NCBI GenBank assembly: GCA_002049455.2
Contig: KV918784.1
Location: forward strand, 124,001 to 188,000
Direction of reading: 5' to 3'
DNA from: Porphyra umbilicalis
Lineage: Eukaryota; Rhodophyta; Bangiophyceae; Bangiales; Bangiaceae
Length of the DNA: 64,000 nucleotides
Position numbers and translations under genes: made by a program. The notes beneath the pieces are model-generated. The model was given only the letters and a program-made list of their open reading frames with translations. It ran no database searches and was not told the DNA's origin. Position 1 is the first letter of the stretch. Each line of letters begins with the position of its first letter. This document shows positions 22,831 through 33,402 of this stretch, piece by piece.

Positions 22831-23630
22831 TGTAGTAAAGTGGCCAGAACCGACGGGCCGGGGCCCCGTGGCGTCGCCGCCGCACCAGCGTCGACGCTGG
22901 CGTCGGGGGGGGGGGGCCGCCGCCGGCGCCGCCCCCCGACCGCACCGCCAATGCTGCCGCCCGCGGGGGGCGACGAGCGCAGTGCAGACGCGGTGGTGGC
23001 CGCCGCCGCGACAGACAGCTCCTTTGACCAGTGGCGAGTGAGGAGGTCTGCCGCAGAGGTGGGCCGGCGTTCCCGCTGAAAGACGGCGGTTGAGGCGCAG
23101 GCGCAACGCCGGCCGCGACGGCGTCGACGCGAGGTTGCCGGCATCAGCGCTAGCAACAATGGCGGCGGCGCCACGGGCAGGCGTTACCGGGCGTGGTCAG
23201 AAACGTGTCGCCACGCACCGTCGGGTCACCATCTGCACTTGCATCGTCATCCTCCCAGGTGCGGTCGCTCCCCACTGTCACCGTCGCTGTCATCGTCGGC
23301 GCCGCTGTCCCCACGCGGCTCCTCATCGTCGTGGTCGGCGGCAGCGGCACGGACGCCTGCCGCTTCGACAATAGTACGCCTCCGACCGGAGCGGCGCAAC
23401 AAGGGAAAGCGGGAGAGTGGGCGGTGGAAGTCGCTGACGGCGGGCGGTTGATGGCAGTTGTCGACGAGGAGCCGCAACGGTCACGTCGTGGAGGCGGCTG
23501 AGTCGAACAGCAATCGCGACGCCCCCCCAGCGCGCGCTGCGTCGGCGCGCACCGACGCGATCGGGTCGACGGGACAGCCACAAGATCAACAAATTCATGC
23601 GTTGGATGCACAACGATTCGTGATACTTGA
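22831..23630. other. GC-rich 5' flank of the DDB2-like gene
   Basis: The minus-strand frame that carries the zinc knuckle is closed by a TGA at 22829-22827 and is open again upstream as a 115-codon ORF (22827-23174). This may be an earlier exon of the same gene. Nothing else recognised. Confidence 0.3.
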
Positions 23631-24850
23631 TTCAATTATATACTTGTGTCGCTTCAGCACCAGGCCCCACCAAGGGTATCAGATTTGGCCACGAGTACGG
23701 TATTCGCTCTGATCCAGCCACTGAGTATTTGCTGACAGTGCGAGGACTTTCAGCCGTTCGAGTATGAGTATCTCCGAAACCTGACAGAGCGGGTATCAAG
23801 GGTATATACCCGCGCATTATGAGCTGTCGGTATCCAATTTTGATATTCGCACGGGTATGCGTATACCTTTTACTGGAACTAAATTCCAGATCCTGCAGTT
23901 AGCTGTTGATTTCGGTAAGTATATTTTAGATTTCGTGACGTACTTATTTGTCAGGCGGCTCACGTGGTGACGGCGCCGCACTGCGGGACGCTGTCAAGGG
24001 TATCGGCTTCTGCAGAATTGAGAATACGAGTAGTACTCTCGGATACCCTTGGTGATTCGACGTTGCGAGTATCTGGCCACGTCCCATTCGCGAGTATGAG
24101 TATGGGCGACGCGTCAAAATATCTCACGGGTACGAGTATATACCCGAAAAAAACTCGGGTGATACCCTTGACGAAGTACTCTTGGTGAGGCCTGATCAGT
24201 ATCCAGTCGACGTTGGCCCGAGGTCCTTGGGCCGTGAGCCGAAAAAGGACGTGTCCTTCCACCAGTCACAAGACAGTTCTGGTTAGGGCCTTGTCGGAGA
24301 AGCCAGAGCCCAGCGGAAGCCAAACAAACCCCCTTTCTTGGACTCGTTGGGTATTGAGATGCCAACGAGAATGGTGGCCTTGGGAAAGCTCGGAACAGCT
24401 GACGATGGATGAGGGGCCGTTGGTCACGTCTCGGCTCGTCAGCGACTGCCGCTTGGCGCATCTCGACGCGGACCACCCGGTGCCCGTCTCCTCAGCTCAA
24501 ATTTGCGTTGGAAGGATGCCCGGGGCTCTTTTCAGGGTTGCTCTTTCGGCGCTGTCCGGGTGCTGTTTACCTATTATGTACATAGCTCCGGGCCCTTGGA
24601 GGTGAGGGCTCGTTCGGGCGCTCTTAATGTCAGGGCGACCAAATTCTCTCAAGCTGCTTGAAGGTCGCCCAGACAACCTTCAGAGAGGCTCGCAAACCCA
24701 AGAACATACATTCACGGGTGCTACTACACAATTGACAATCGCAGAGGGGGTTAAAAGGCGCGCTGTGGGGCGTCAGCCACTTTCTTGGGCGCGCTAGGAT
24801 ATTCGGGCGCTCTCGGCTCTATTCCTCCCCAGCGCCCCCCCAAAAGGGGC
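23631..24850. other. AT-richer spacer with GGGTATC inverted repeats
   Basis: CAAGGGTATC and its complement GATACCCTTG occur repeatedly (near 23673, 23797, 23995, 24045, 24168), together with many GAGTATGAGTAT words. Pairs are inverted, e.g. 23994-24003 with 24044-24053. The pattern suggests nested remnants of one small element. No coding signal. Confidence 0.45.
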
Positions 24851-25576
24851 GCGCTACGTACTGCAAATCCTATCCCCGGCAACAGCTGGCGATCGAACCT
24901 TCCACCCACCCCTCGCAGTGGCCATGGCGGTGGCGCGGGCGCCACAACAATGACCCCGCGACTCGCCAAGGGCGAGGCCGCGAGCTCGCAGGGCCCACCA
25001 GACCAGGCGGCGGCACGCCGGTGCGGTGTCCGTCCATGGCCCGTCGTCCCTGTCACCGACCCCCAGACGAGCACCCGTGTGCTTGCGGGGTGCTGGCCCC
25101 GCCGCGTTCTCGCCGGTCGCGTGCGGCCCGCGCCGCGGCGGTGGCTCGCACCGCCCTTGCGCAGCGGTGCGCTGCCTGCGGGCCAGCCGCGCCGGCCGGG
25201 ATAAGACCCGACCTCGCCGCGGCGCACTGCCTGCGGGCCACGCGTGCGGGCCGAGACAAGACCCGACCCGCCATCGGCCCAGACCCGCCATCGGCCCAGC
25301 CGTCTGCGCTACGGTCCGGCCCGCGCTGGCGCCGCGCGCCGCGTCGTCGACGTCCCCCCCCCCCGCCGGCGCCACCTTCGAGGCGCCCGTGTCCGTCGGC
25401 GCCCGCCGCGACGGCGCAGAGGCGGCGCTTCCCCCGAGCTCTGCTGCTTTTTTCCCGCTTGCCCCTGGTGCCCGTGCGCCCTCACCGCCGGGTGGCGACG
25501 GCCGGCAGGGGCGACGCGTCGTCGGGGACACGTGACGCGCGGCGCCCATCGTCGCCGCCGTCACCTTGCATCCACA

Positions 25577-27110
25577 ATGGCGCCGCCGTGCGCCTGCGGC
25601 GGCTGCGGCCGCTTCGACGCCGCCGCGGCGTCGATGTCCCCGTCATGGTCGCGCAAGCCGCTGGCGCCGCTGGCGTTCCCGACACACTCCGCGCCACCGC
25701 CCGACATCTATGACGACGGCGGCTGCTGCCGCACCGGCGGGGCGCCGACGCGCCTGCACCCGTCGCGCAAGCCGCTGGCGCCGCCGGCGTTCCCGACACA
25801 CTCTGCGCCGCCGCCCTACACCTACGACGACGGGGGCTGCTGCCGCACCGGCGGGGCGCCGACGCGCCTGCACCCGTCGCGCAAGCCGTGGCGCCGCCGG
25901 CGTTCCCGACACACTCTGCGCCGCCGCCCGACATCTACGACGTCGGCGGCTGCTGTCGCACGGCGGGGTGTCGTCGGCCTCGCACCGTCGCGCAAGCCGC
26001 TGGCGCGCGGCGTTCCCACCGACACCTCGCCGCCGTCGTGGCCTGCGTCCGCCATTCCCCTTCGCTCGCGACCGACGACGAGACGGAGGGATAGCGGCGG
26101 CGCTCGCCGCCGGCTGGCAGTTCCCCGCCGCCCGCGCGGTGCTGGAACACCCAGCCTGCGAGTGGGCGCCGCCTGCGCTGCCGTCGCCGCCGCCGCCGCC
26201 CGCTGCCGCCGCGCCGCCGCCGCCGTCTGGCTCAGTGTCTGTTTCGCGCACGCGGCGGGGCGGTGCGCGGTCGGCGCCGCGGCAGGCGGCACCGCGCGCG
26301 ACGGCGGCATCGCTGGCGGCGGCGGCGGCGGAAGAGCGGGCGTGCCGCGTGGGAGAGTGAACCTCGCGCTCGAGTGCCCCACTGGTGGCTCTGCCAACGC
26401 TGCCGACGGCAGGCGACGCGGGCGCCCGCTCGGCAGCGGCAGCGGCGACGGGTCGCCGGCCGACGGCACCGCCGCCGTCCGTGCCGGCCGCGGCGGCGAT
26501 GGGGCGGCGTGGCGACCGACGCGGTCGCCGCGTCCACGGGCAGCACGGCGGGCGCGGTCACGGCGGCGGCGGCCGGTCGCGCGCGGCGGCGGCCGCCGAC
26601 GCGGCCGCCGCAGCGGCCACCCCCCCGGCGCGCTGGGTCGACCTGACGCCGCCGATGCCGCGCCACCCGCCCTCGTCGGGGGACGGTGGCGGCCGCTCGA
26701 CGGACGCACGGACGGCGACGGCCGACGCGGCCGCTGCGGCGGCCACCCCCCCGGCGCCCTTGGACGATGTGCCGTCGGCCGGTGCTGCGCCTCCTGCCCT
26801 CGCGGGGGACCGTGGCGGCCGTTCAACGAACGCACGGACGGCGACGGCCGACGCGACCGCTGCGGCGGCCACCCCCCCGGCGCCCTTGGACGATGAGCTG
26901 TCGCCGGTGCTGCGCCTCCTGCCTCCTCCGGGGGACGGTGGCGGCCGCTGGACATACGCACTGACGGCGACCGACGAGGTCGGCCGGACGTTGGTGCTCG
27001 GGGCGACATGGACGGCGGCCAGTGGCGGGCGGTCGTTTGGGAAGGCCTCCGCTGGGCACGGGGGGGGATTGCGAACGGTAGCGTGGGGGCCCTCCGACGA
27101 AGAAGATTAG
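25577..27110 (+). CDS. Ala/Pro-rich repeat protein, copy A of a tandem pair (frame-broken)
   Basis: The likely start is the ATG at 25577, preceded by CCACA, giving MAPPCACGGCGRFDAAAA. It is followed by a 38-residue repeat (SRKPLAPxAFPTHSAPPP, then YDDGGCCRTGGAPTRLHP) encoded by 114-base units at 25649, 25763 and 25877, with a partial unit at 25988. The third unit has lost one base and so changes frame. Further blocks are WAPPALPSPPPPP with SGSVSVSRTRRGG (~26160-26250), and 26580-27110, which has three copies of GDGGGRSTDARTATADA-like sequence and ends LTATDEVGRTLVLGATWTAA...SDEED at the TAG 27108. The same ordered blocks appear in copy B at 28777-30469. That conservation is the main argument that both are, or were, coding. 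No known domain was recognised; the CACGGC pair and CC pairs could bind metal. Function unknown. Confidence 0.4.
25649..25998 (+). repeat. 114-bp tandem repeat, three full units plus a partial
   Basis: Units begin TCGCGCAAGCCG at 25649, 25763, 25877 and 25988. The first two differ by few bases and are in frame with each other. The third reads CCGTGGCG where the others read CCGCTGGCG, a one-base loss that shifts the frame. Confidence 0.8.
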
Positions 27111-27381
27111 CAACGGTCCTAATGTAAGTTTGTTCTACTACATAGCAATTTCTTTCAACAACCTGTGAGTGTGTACATTTATACAGAGCAATCTTGACCG
27201 TCCAAAACAATCGCAGGCCATCTGGTCATCATGAAGTACAGTCATTATTCGGGTATATCCATCGCCATTTTTGTTTACAGTTGCTGACAAAAGTTATCAG
27301 CGCCTTGAGAGACTTCGCGATCGGCCTGCAATGAGGTGTTTCAATACTACTCGGCAGCAAAAGAAGTATGGAAGGCAGCAT

Positions 27382-27786
27382 TTATGGGGATCTCAGACGG
27401 GATGAAATGCAAGATTTATTTGCCTTGGCAGAACCTGATAGCACGTCAACGTCACTCGTATCCCTCCCCCATGCCCCATCACTCGTCATCGTCCGCCCCA
27501 GCAGGACCATGTCAACCATCTGATCGATGGCCTCAACATCGGTCTCAGCGACCAGCCAGCGACGCATCGCCTGCGCCTGGTCCGGACCGCTCACGCCCTC
27601 AAACTCGTGCTCCAGCGTCGTGTTGGCCATCATGGCTACTAGAGAAGACACGTCCAAGTTTTTGTTGTCAGCAACAGGCTGAAAGTCATCAGGCTGGCGT
27701 CTGAGCTCAGTGTTGGCCCTGTTGGACAGGCAGTCCGCCTTCAGGCAGACCGGCGGGCAATCTGCGCGGGCATCATTGCGTTCCAT
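27382..27786 (-). CDS. hypothetical protein, 134 residues
   Basis: ATG at 27786 (MERNDARADCPPVCLKADC). The frame is balanced in composition, unlike the GC-rich shadow ORFs, and contains an acidic, amphipathic stretch (RRWLVAETDVEAIDQMVDMV). There is no recognisable domain. It could be a fragment of a transposon gene or an exon of a larger one; the AT-richer surroundings favour mobile-element origin. Confidence 0.3.
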   Translation of the reverse strand: MERNDARADCPPVCLKADCLSNRANTELRRQPDDFQPVADNKNLDVSSLVAMMANTTLEHEFEGVSGPDQAQAMRRWLVAETDVEAIDQMVDMVLLGRTMTSDGAWGRDTSDVDVLSGSAKANKSCISSRLRSP

Positions 27787-27911
27787 TCCTGCAGGATGAG
27801 CTAGGAATTGTGTAAGTTGATCCTACCTGAGAATAAGTTCAAAAGGTCGACCATAAATGTGATTGCAGTCCACATTCCCCGTTGTCTCGGCGCCTGTGGT
27901 GCGTTCTTCGG

Positions 27912-27942
27912 CCCGGTTATATCCACTGTGGATATAACCGGG
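27912..27942. repeat. 31-bp perfect palindrome (CCCGGTTATATCCAC)
   Basis: 15-base arms around a central T. It is followed at once by a third half-site, GGATATAACCG, and then AATAATGACTGTA. A similar arrangement occurs at 50166-50221. Confidence 0.75.
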
Positions 27943-28776
27943 ACGGATATAACCGAATAATGACTGTACCCTGTGTGCGGTGTCTTGCTCAGGGATGGAT
28001 ACAGTACATATATGCATATTTCATCGCGCAGAACATGTACTTTCCATGTAGTTTTTTCGTTTCGTGGGCCTCGGTCACGCCTCGTCTTGGCAATGACTGC
28101 CGCTTGGCGCATCCCGCCGCGCACCGCAGGCGGTGACGCGTCTCCCCGACAACGGCCGGCCGTCCCCCGCCCCGCGCGGTGGCGGTGGCGCCGCCGCCGC
28201 CGCCACGACGCTTGGCGGCGCCCCTCGGGGGGCGCGCCAGACCACGCGGGCGCCATGCCCGTGCCGTCTGCGACCGTGGCGCACCACCCCACCCGCGTCC
28301 GCCGCCCCAGACGGGCACACCACCGGGGGGCGCGCGCGCCCCCCCCCCCGCCGCGTGCCCGCCGCGCGGCGGCGGTGCGCCTCGCCCCGCCTGCCCGTGC
28401 GCAGCGGCGCCCCGCCCGCGAGGCGCCCACGCCCCCAGGCCAAGACGAGGCCACACCCGCCGTCGGCACCGCCGCTGTCTGCGCCACCACCACCCCCCCC
28501 CCGCGCCCGCGCGTCGACGCTGCGCGCCGCGCCGCGGAGCCGCCGTCCCCCCCCCCCGTGCCGCGCCGCCCCCCCTGTCGGGGCGCCGCCGTGACCGTCG
28601 GCGTCGTCCGCGGCGGGCGGCGCTTTTCCCCCGCTTGGCCGGGGGACCCGCTGCCGCCGCCCGGGCGGTCGGTCGGGAGCCGCCCGCGCGAGCGCGTCGG
28701 CGCGCGGCGCGCCGCGCAACGACGCGGCGGGGGGCGCCGCGGCCGAGGCGCGCCGCCCGTCACCGTCGCCGGCGCC

Positions 28777-28903
28777 ATGCCTGCGCCCCTGCCGGCGCCG
28801 CGGTCGGCGCTCAAGGGGTCGGCGCGGCCGCGCGCGGGGCGGGTGCTGCGCTTTAGTGCAACAACCACCGACATTCCCGACGTGGGGGGCGACGACGGCG
28901 ACG

Positions 28904-28934
<31 letters not shown>

Positions 28935-29902
28935 CTGGGCAGAGTACGCGCCCTACCCCCCACCGGCGGCAGCCGCAGCGGCGGTGACCCACCGCCCGAC
29001 GTACGTGGCGACGCCGGCCGAGGGCGTCGTCGGCGCCCCCCCCCCCCCCCCGACGTCCGAGGCGGCGGCGGCGGCGGCGGCGGGGGCCCCCCCCGCCCCC
29101 TACCCCCGCCACCTACGTGCACCTGCGGCGTCGGCGGCGGCGGCGGGTGCCACGGCGCCGCGGTGCCGCCGCCGCCGCCGGTGGGCGACCCCCCGCCCCC
29201 CCCGGCCGCGACCGCCGACGCGACGGCCGCGTTGGCGGCGGCGCTCGCGGCGCGCGGCCACTTTCCGCCCCCCGACGCGGTGCCGCCGGGCGCCGCCGCC
29301 GACGCGCCCGTGCCGACCATTGGGGAACTGTCCATGGTGCGGGTGCGCACCGCCGCGTGGCCGCCGCCGTCGTTTGTGGAGGGGGGGGGGGGGGGGGGGG
29401 CACCCACGCGCCCCGCAAGCCGCGGCGGGAAGCGCCTCCCGGTGGGGGGGCGCCGCGCGCGACTCGGCCGCCGCCCCCGCGGGCGCCGTCGGTGGCAGCG
29501 GCCGTGCCGCCGCCGCCGCCGCCGCCGCCGCCGCGGGCCGCCGCTGCCGCTCCGTCGCCGCCGCCGCCCGTGTCGGCGGCGTCGACGCGCAAGGTGCCGG
29601 CGCCCCCCGCCCCGTCGCCGCCCTCTATCTGTGTGTCGCTGGCCGGCACCCGGTGGGGCGTGGCGCCGTTGGCGTCGCGGCGGCCGCCGCCGCGCGCGCC
29701 GCCGCGGCTGCCGGCCGCCCCGCCGGCGCCGGCCGCCGCGTGGGCAGTCGCCAAGCTGTCCATGAGCGTGCCGCCCCGCCCCGCCGCCCGGGCGCCGGCC
29801 GCCGCCGGTCGGGGGGTCGTCGGCACGGGGTCGGCGGGCGGTCCGCCCCGCGCCGTTGCGGGCGCCGCCGTCGCGCCCGCCGTGGGGGGGGCCGCCCCCA
29901 CC

Positions 29903-29941
<39 letters not shown>

Positions 29942-30469
29942 GCGGCGGCAGACGACCCGCGTGCCTGCTGGGCGGGCGTCATTCGCCGCGCGCCCGCCGC
30001 GCCGGTGGCGCTGTCGACGCGCCCGACCGCGGTTGCGGCGGCCGCCCCCTCGGCGGCGGCAGCGGCGGCTGGGCGCCGGGCGACGGCGGCGGCGCCGTCC
30101 GCGCCGCCCGCGTCGGCGACGGGGCGGCATGGCGCGCGGCACGGGCGCCACGCGCACCGGCGGCACGGCGGGCGTGGCCACTGCCGCGGCGGCCGGTCGC
30201 GCACGGCGGCGGGCGCCGACGCGGCCGCCGCGGCGGCCACCCCCCCGGCATCCTTTGTCGGCCTGTCGCCGCCGCTGCTGCGCCGCCTCCGCTCCCCGGC
30301 CGACGGCGGCGGCGGCGGCTCGACGGCGGCGCTGGCGGTGACCGACGCGGCGGGCCAGCCGTCGGGTGTGCGGGGCGACGTGGCGGGCGGCCACGGGCGG
30401 GGGGTTGTTTGGGAGAAGCGCCCGCTGGGCACGGGGGGCGGGACGGCGGTCGCTGGGGGGTCCTGCTGA
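28777..30469 (+). CDS. Ala/Pro-rich protein, copy B of a tandem pair (frame-broken)
   Basis: The ATG at 28777 (context GCGCC-ATG-C) gives MPAPLPAPRSALKGSARPRA, continuing GRVLRFSATTTDIPDVGG before a Gly-rich tract. Later blocks lie in other frames: 29210-29400 ALAAALAARGHFPPPDAV and APVPTIGELSMVRVRTAAW; 29600-29760 PPSICVSLAGTRWGVAPLAS and AAWAVAKLSMSV; 30190-30469 DAAAAAATPPASFVGLSPPL, then VVWEKRPLGTGGG, to the stop at 30467. These align in order with copy A: ALAAGWQFPAARAV, SGSVSVSRTRRGG, and TPPARWVDLTPP then SFGKASAGHGGG. Frame changes coincide with C or G runs (29039-29050, 29382-29400), so assembly indels are plausible. No family could be assigned; disordered Ala/Pro content suggests a scaffold or regulatory protein, but this is a guess. 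Confidence 0.4.
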
Positions 30470-30739
30470 GCGGGTGATTAGGGGTGGGGGAGGAGGCGGC
30501 TGGTGGCGTCAGTAGGACCCCGCCGGCAGCCGGCTGCTACAGCCGGCAAGCACCACTGGGCTGTTTGCGGCCGGCGCGCCCACACCCTGCTGCGTTGTTT
30601 GGGGCCGGCGCGTCCCTGTCCTACTGACGTTGGCGGTGGCGGGGTGGGACCACCACCCCGACGGCCGCGGCGGTGGCGCCAGCAGACGCGGCGGTCACGA
30701 CCGGCGGTGACGGCGGCGGTGACCGCGCGGTAGAGATGC
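30470..30739. other. GC-rich spacer downstream of copy B
   Basis: Contains a loosely repeated GCCGGCGCG / TACTGACG phrase. No gene seen. Confidence 0.4.
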
Positions 30740-30809
30740 GGGCGAGCGCACCCCGCTTTTACCTCGACCCCGCACTGCGGGGCCGAGGTAAAAGCGGGGC
30801 GCGCTCGCC
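30740..30809. repeat. about 70-bp near-perfect hairpin
   Basis: CCCCGCTTTTACCTCG plus CCCCGC (30751-30773) pairs with its inverse at 30777-30799 with one mismatch. The pairing continues outward (GGGCGAGCG at 30740 with CGCTCGCCC at 30801). The outer right arm is the first unit of the adjoining 17-bp satellite. Confidence 0.85.
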
Positions 30810-31119
30810 CGCCGGGCGCGCTCGCCCGCCGGGCGCGCTCGCCCGCCGGGCGCGCTCGCCCGCCGGGCGCGCTCGCCCGCCGGGCGCGCTCGCCCGCCGG
30901 GCGCTCTCGCCCGCCGGGCGCTCTCGCCCGCCGGGCGCTCTCGCCCGCCGGGCGCTCTCGCCCGCCGGGCGCTCTCGCCCGCCGGGCGCTCTCGCCCGCC
31001 GGGCGCTCTCGCCCGCCGGGCGCTCTCGCCCGCCGGGCGCTCTCGCCCGCCGGGCGCTCTCGCCCGCCGGGCGCTCTCGCCCGCCGGGCGCTCTCGCCCG
31101 CCGGGCGCTCTCGCCCGCC
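30799..31119. repeat. 17-bp satellite, 19 copies in two homogenised blocks
   Basis: Six units of GCGCTCGCCCGCCGGGC are followed by thirteen units of GCGCTCTCGCCCGCCGG; the two types differ by a GC versus CTC change and do not intermix. Units are contiguous without spacers. All frames are open on both strands because the unit has no stop and its length is not a multiple of three, so ORFs across it are not genes. Confidence 0.9.
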
Positions 31120-33402
31120 CGCAGTGGCGCACGAGCGCACGCGCGGTGATCCGACGGGCACCAAAAAAGAACAGATAAAGAAAAAGGGCCTCGAGCGCCC
31201 TCTTGTCCGCCACGAGCTGTCCCAGGCCGTCTTGCCGCCCTCTCGACGCGGCCGACGCGACAGCCGATTGCACGCGGGGGACGCCTCGGGCGCTTTCCAG
31301 AAAAACTGGCCGTTTTTGTACCGACACCGGCCCAGCCGCGAGGCGGTCGGCGCGCGGCCGCGCGGGGACCCCGCGCCGCCAACTGGGACGGTGGCGGCAG
31401 CCATTGCAATCGAGGCGCCCGCCGGCCGCATCGGTGGGGGATAGTGTTTGGTGCAATCATGGCCTCCACGCGGCGCCCGCTGTCAGTGGCCCGTCCTCGA
31501 GTCGTCGGCGAGCTGCCACAGCTGTTGGGTTTACCGTCGGTGTTCGACTGACGTCGAGGCAGGCGAGGCGCGGCCGCAGCTCGATTGACGACGATCACGA
31601 GAAACCTGAATCGAGACCGAGATTGGCCCGCGTAGACATACTTGTGGTCGCCAGGGGCAGCATCGCGGCTCCCACTTTGGGTCTGCCGACCACTGTGAAG
31701 GTGTAAAGTGGGCGGAAATCGCCGCGGATCATCGACGCGGCGTGCGCTTCGACCTGTGCTGCAGATCTGCGGCTGCAGATGGCACTTTGCACCAGTCGTG
31801 CTCCGCCATCGACCGCGTAGCGAGCTGCTGTACGATCCAGTGGGCGCCAGCCAGTAGCCTGGATCTCAAAGGCGCTGACCAATTCAGCTGCGGACCATGG
31901 CCATGCCCGCCATTATGGCGGGCTAGACACTGTTTTTTCCGTCCTCGCGGACCTACTGTGCTAGGACCTGCGTCCATGGTCCGGAAACGCGAACTCATGG
32001 AAACCAGGTTCCTGGTGCCATCCCTGCGAGGCTGGGACCCCCCCTCTCATGGCATCAATCAACGAGGTCGTGAGCGCCAGATGGCCTCGAGAACGCTGGG
32101 TCTGCACGCTACGGCCCAACACGTGTGGGATATCTCGTTGAGGTTTTTCTACAGCACAAGGTCAGGGTGGGCACGTTGGCGTGTAATGTCGCTAAGAATT
32201 TTGTCTCGAACGAAAGCCCGAACGACACTCACATTCGGGACAACCCCGAATGGGAGCCCCTGCCGGTCGCCTCCAGTTCGCGGCTGAGAGGCGAACGCGA
32301 GGGCACCCATGATGCTGGGGTCTGACCGATATAATCGTCCGACCGAGCCAGTCTCAATTGTTTCACTTCGATATCGCCTTTTTTTGACCAATAGGAAGCG
32401 CTGTGCCCTTGGGTTGGACTGCCAAAGAGCGTATCTAATGTCTATTCCCCTGATCTTGAGGATCAATTGATCCTACTTACGCGAAAAAAAATGAATCTTT
32501 CTTCCTTGCCGTGCACGTTTTGGTGCCCTCAGGTGCCCTTGAACAGTCCGACGGGTAAGACGGGAACGCTGCGTTCGCCTGTGTCGAAAAAAAACAGAAC
32601 GGACGTCAGGAAGGTTCTTTTTTGAGGTGCCTCATATGAGGATCAATTGATCCTCTAAGCTGAGAAGCTCTGGTGTCCGTGACTCGCGTGACTGGGGCCG
32701 TGATCTTGGACCCGAATGCGTCTAAAGCGAGAGACGCTTTCGCTCAAGCGGATTCTGTCGCACGGGAAAGCGGAATGGGGTAACTTTGTTTCTGCGCGTC
32801 GCGTTTTGGTAGAAAGAAAGGCTCTCCCGCCAAGCTCCGCGGGTGTGCTGGAGTAGCCCTCGAGCGTTGGAGGTACGTCCGTGACCCTTTGCAACGCCGA
32901 GCTAGGTGCGCCGCGGGGGCGTCTCCACAACGAATGCAGCGGGGTGGCCCAGAGTGCGTTCGGCGAGGGCCGGCATTGAGCCGCCCCGCGCGCCCCGTGG
33001 CACAGTAGCCGGCAAACGAGGGCGGCTCGCGCGCCACGGGACACCCCCCGGCCGACAAGTTGGTGGGTCTGCCGCGACGCCCGTCATGGATGGGGGAGGA
33101 CGTGGGGGGGGGGGGCGCGCCGCGCCGCGCCCCCCACGTGGGCGCAACCCGCCACAACGCAGGCCGACGGGCGGCCGCTTGGTGGTGCTGGCGGCGGCGG
33201 CAACGGCGGCGGCGACGGCACCAATCCGCCGCCGCAGACCGGCTAGAAAAGTCGACTGCCGTGGATCGGTGCTGCCGACCGCGCGTCGTCGTCTCAAACT
33301 CCTCACAGGCAGCGCACGCCGTGCGGGCCATCGTCTGTTGCTCTGCTGCGGACGCTGCACGTGCCGCCGCCGCTGCCGCCGCCGTCTGCGACACTCGCCA
33401 TC
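31120..33402. other. 2.3 kb intergenic, no gene recognised
   Basis: Includes two copies of GAGGATCAATTGATCCT (32457 and 32638), a palindrome occurring twice about 180 bases apart around AT-rich sequence with A runs (32480, 32588). 32900-33400 is GC-rich 5' flank of the dioxygenase-like gene. No domain was found in the ORFs. Confidence 0.45.

Larger units (their letters stand above)
27111..28776. other. spacer between copies A and B
   Basis: 27120-28080 is AT-richer and contains a possible small minus-strand gene (27382-27786) and a palindrome (27912-27942). From about 28090 composition becomes extreme GC, with alignable traces of the region upstream of copy A (for example the runs before 25440 and 28620, both leading into a CTTTTTTCCCGCTT / CTTTTCCCCCGCTT phrase). 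Confidence 0.4.

Noticed and set aside
30799..31119. CRISPR-like regular repeat
   Set aside because: Units are contiguous without spacers, and the window is eukaryotic.
30478..31598. 250-320-codon minus ORFs with repeating GRERPAGESARRAR peptides
   Set aside because: Product of the 17-bp satellite, which is open in every frame.
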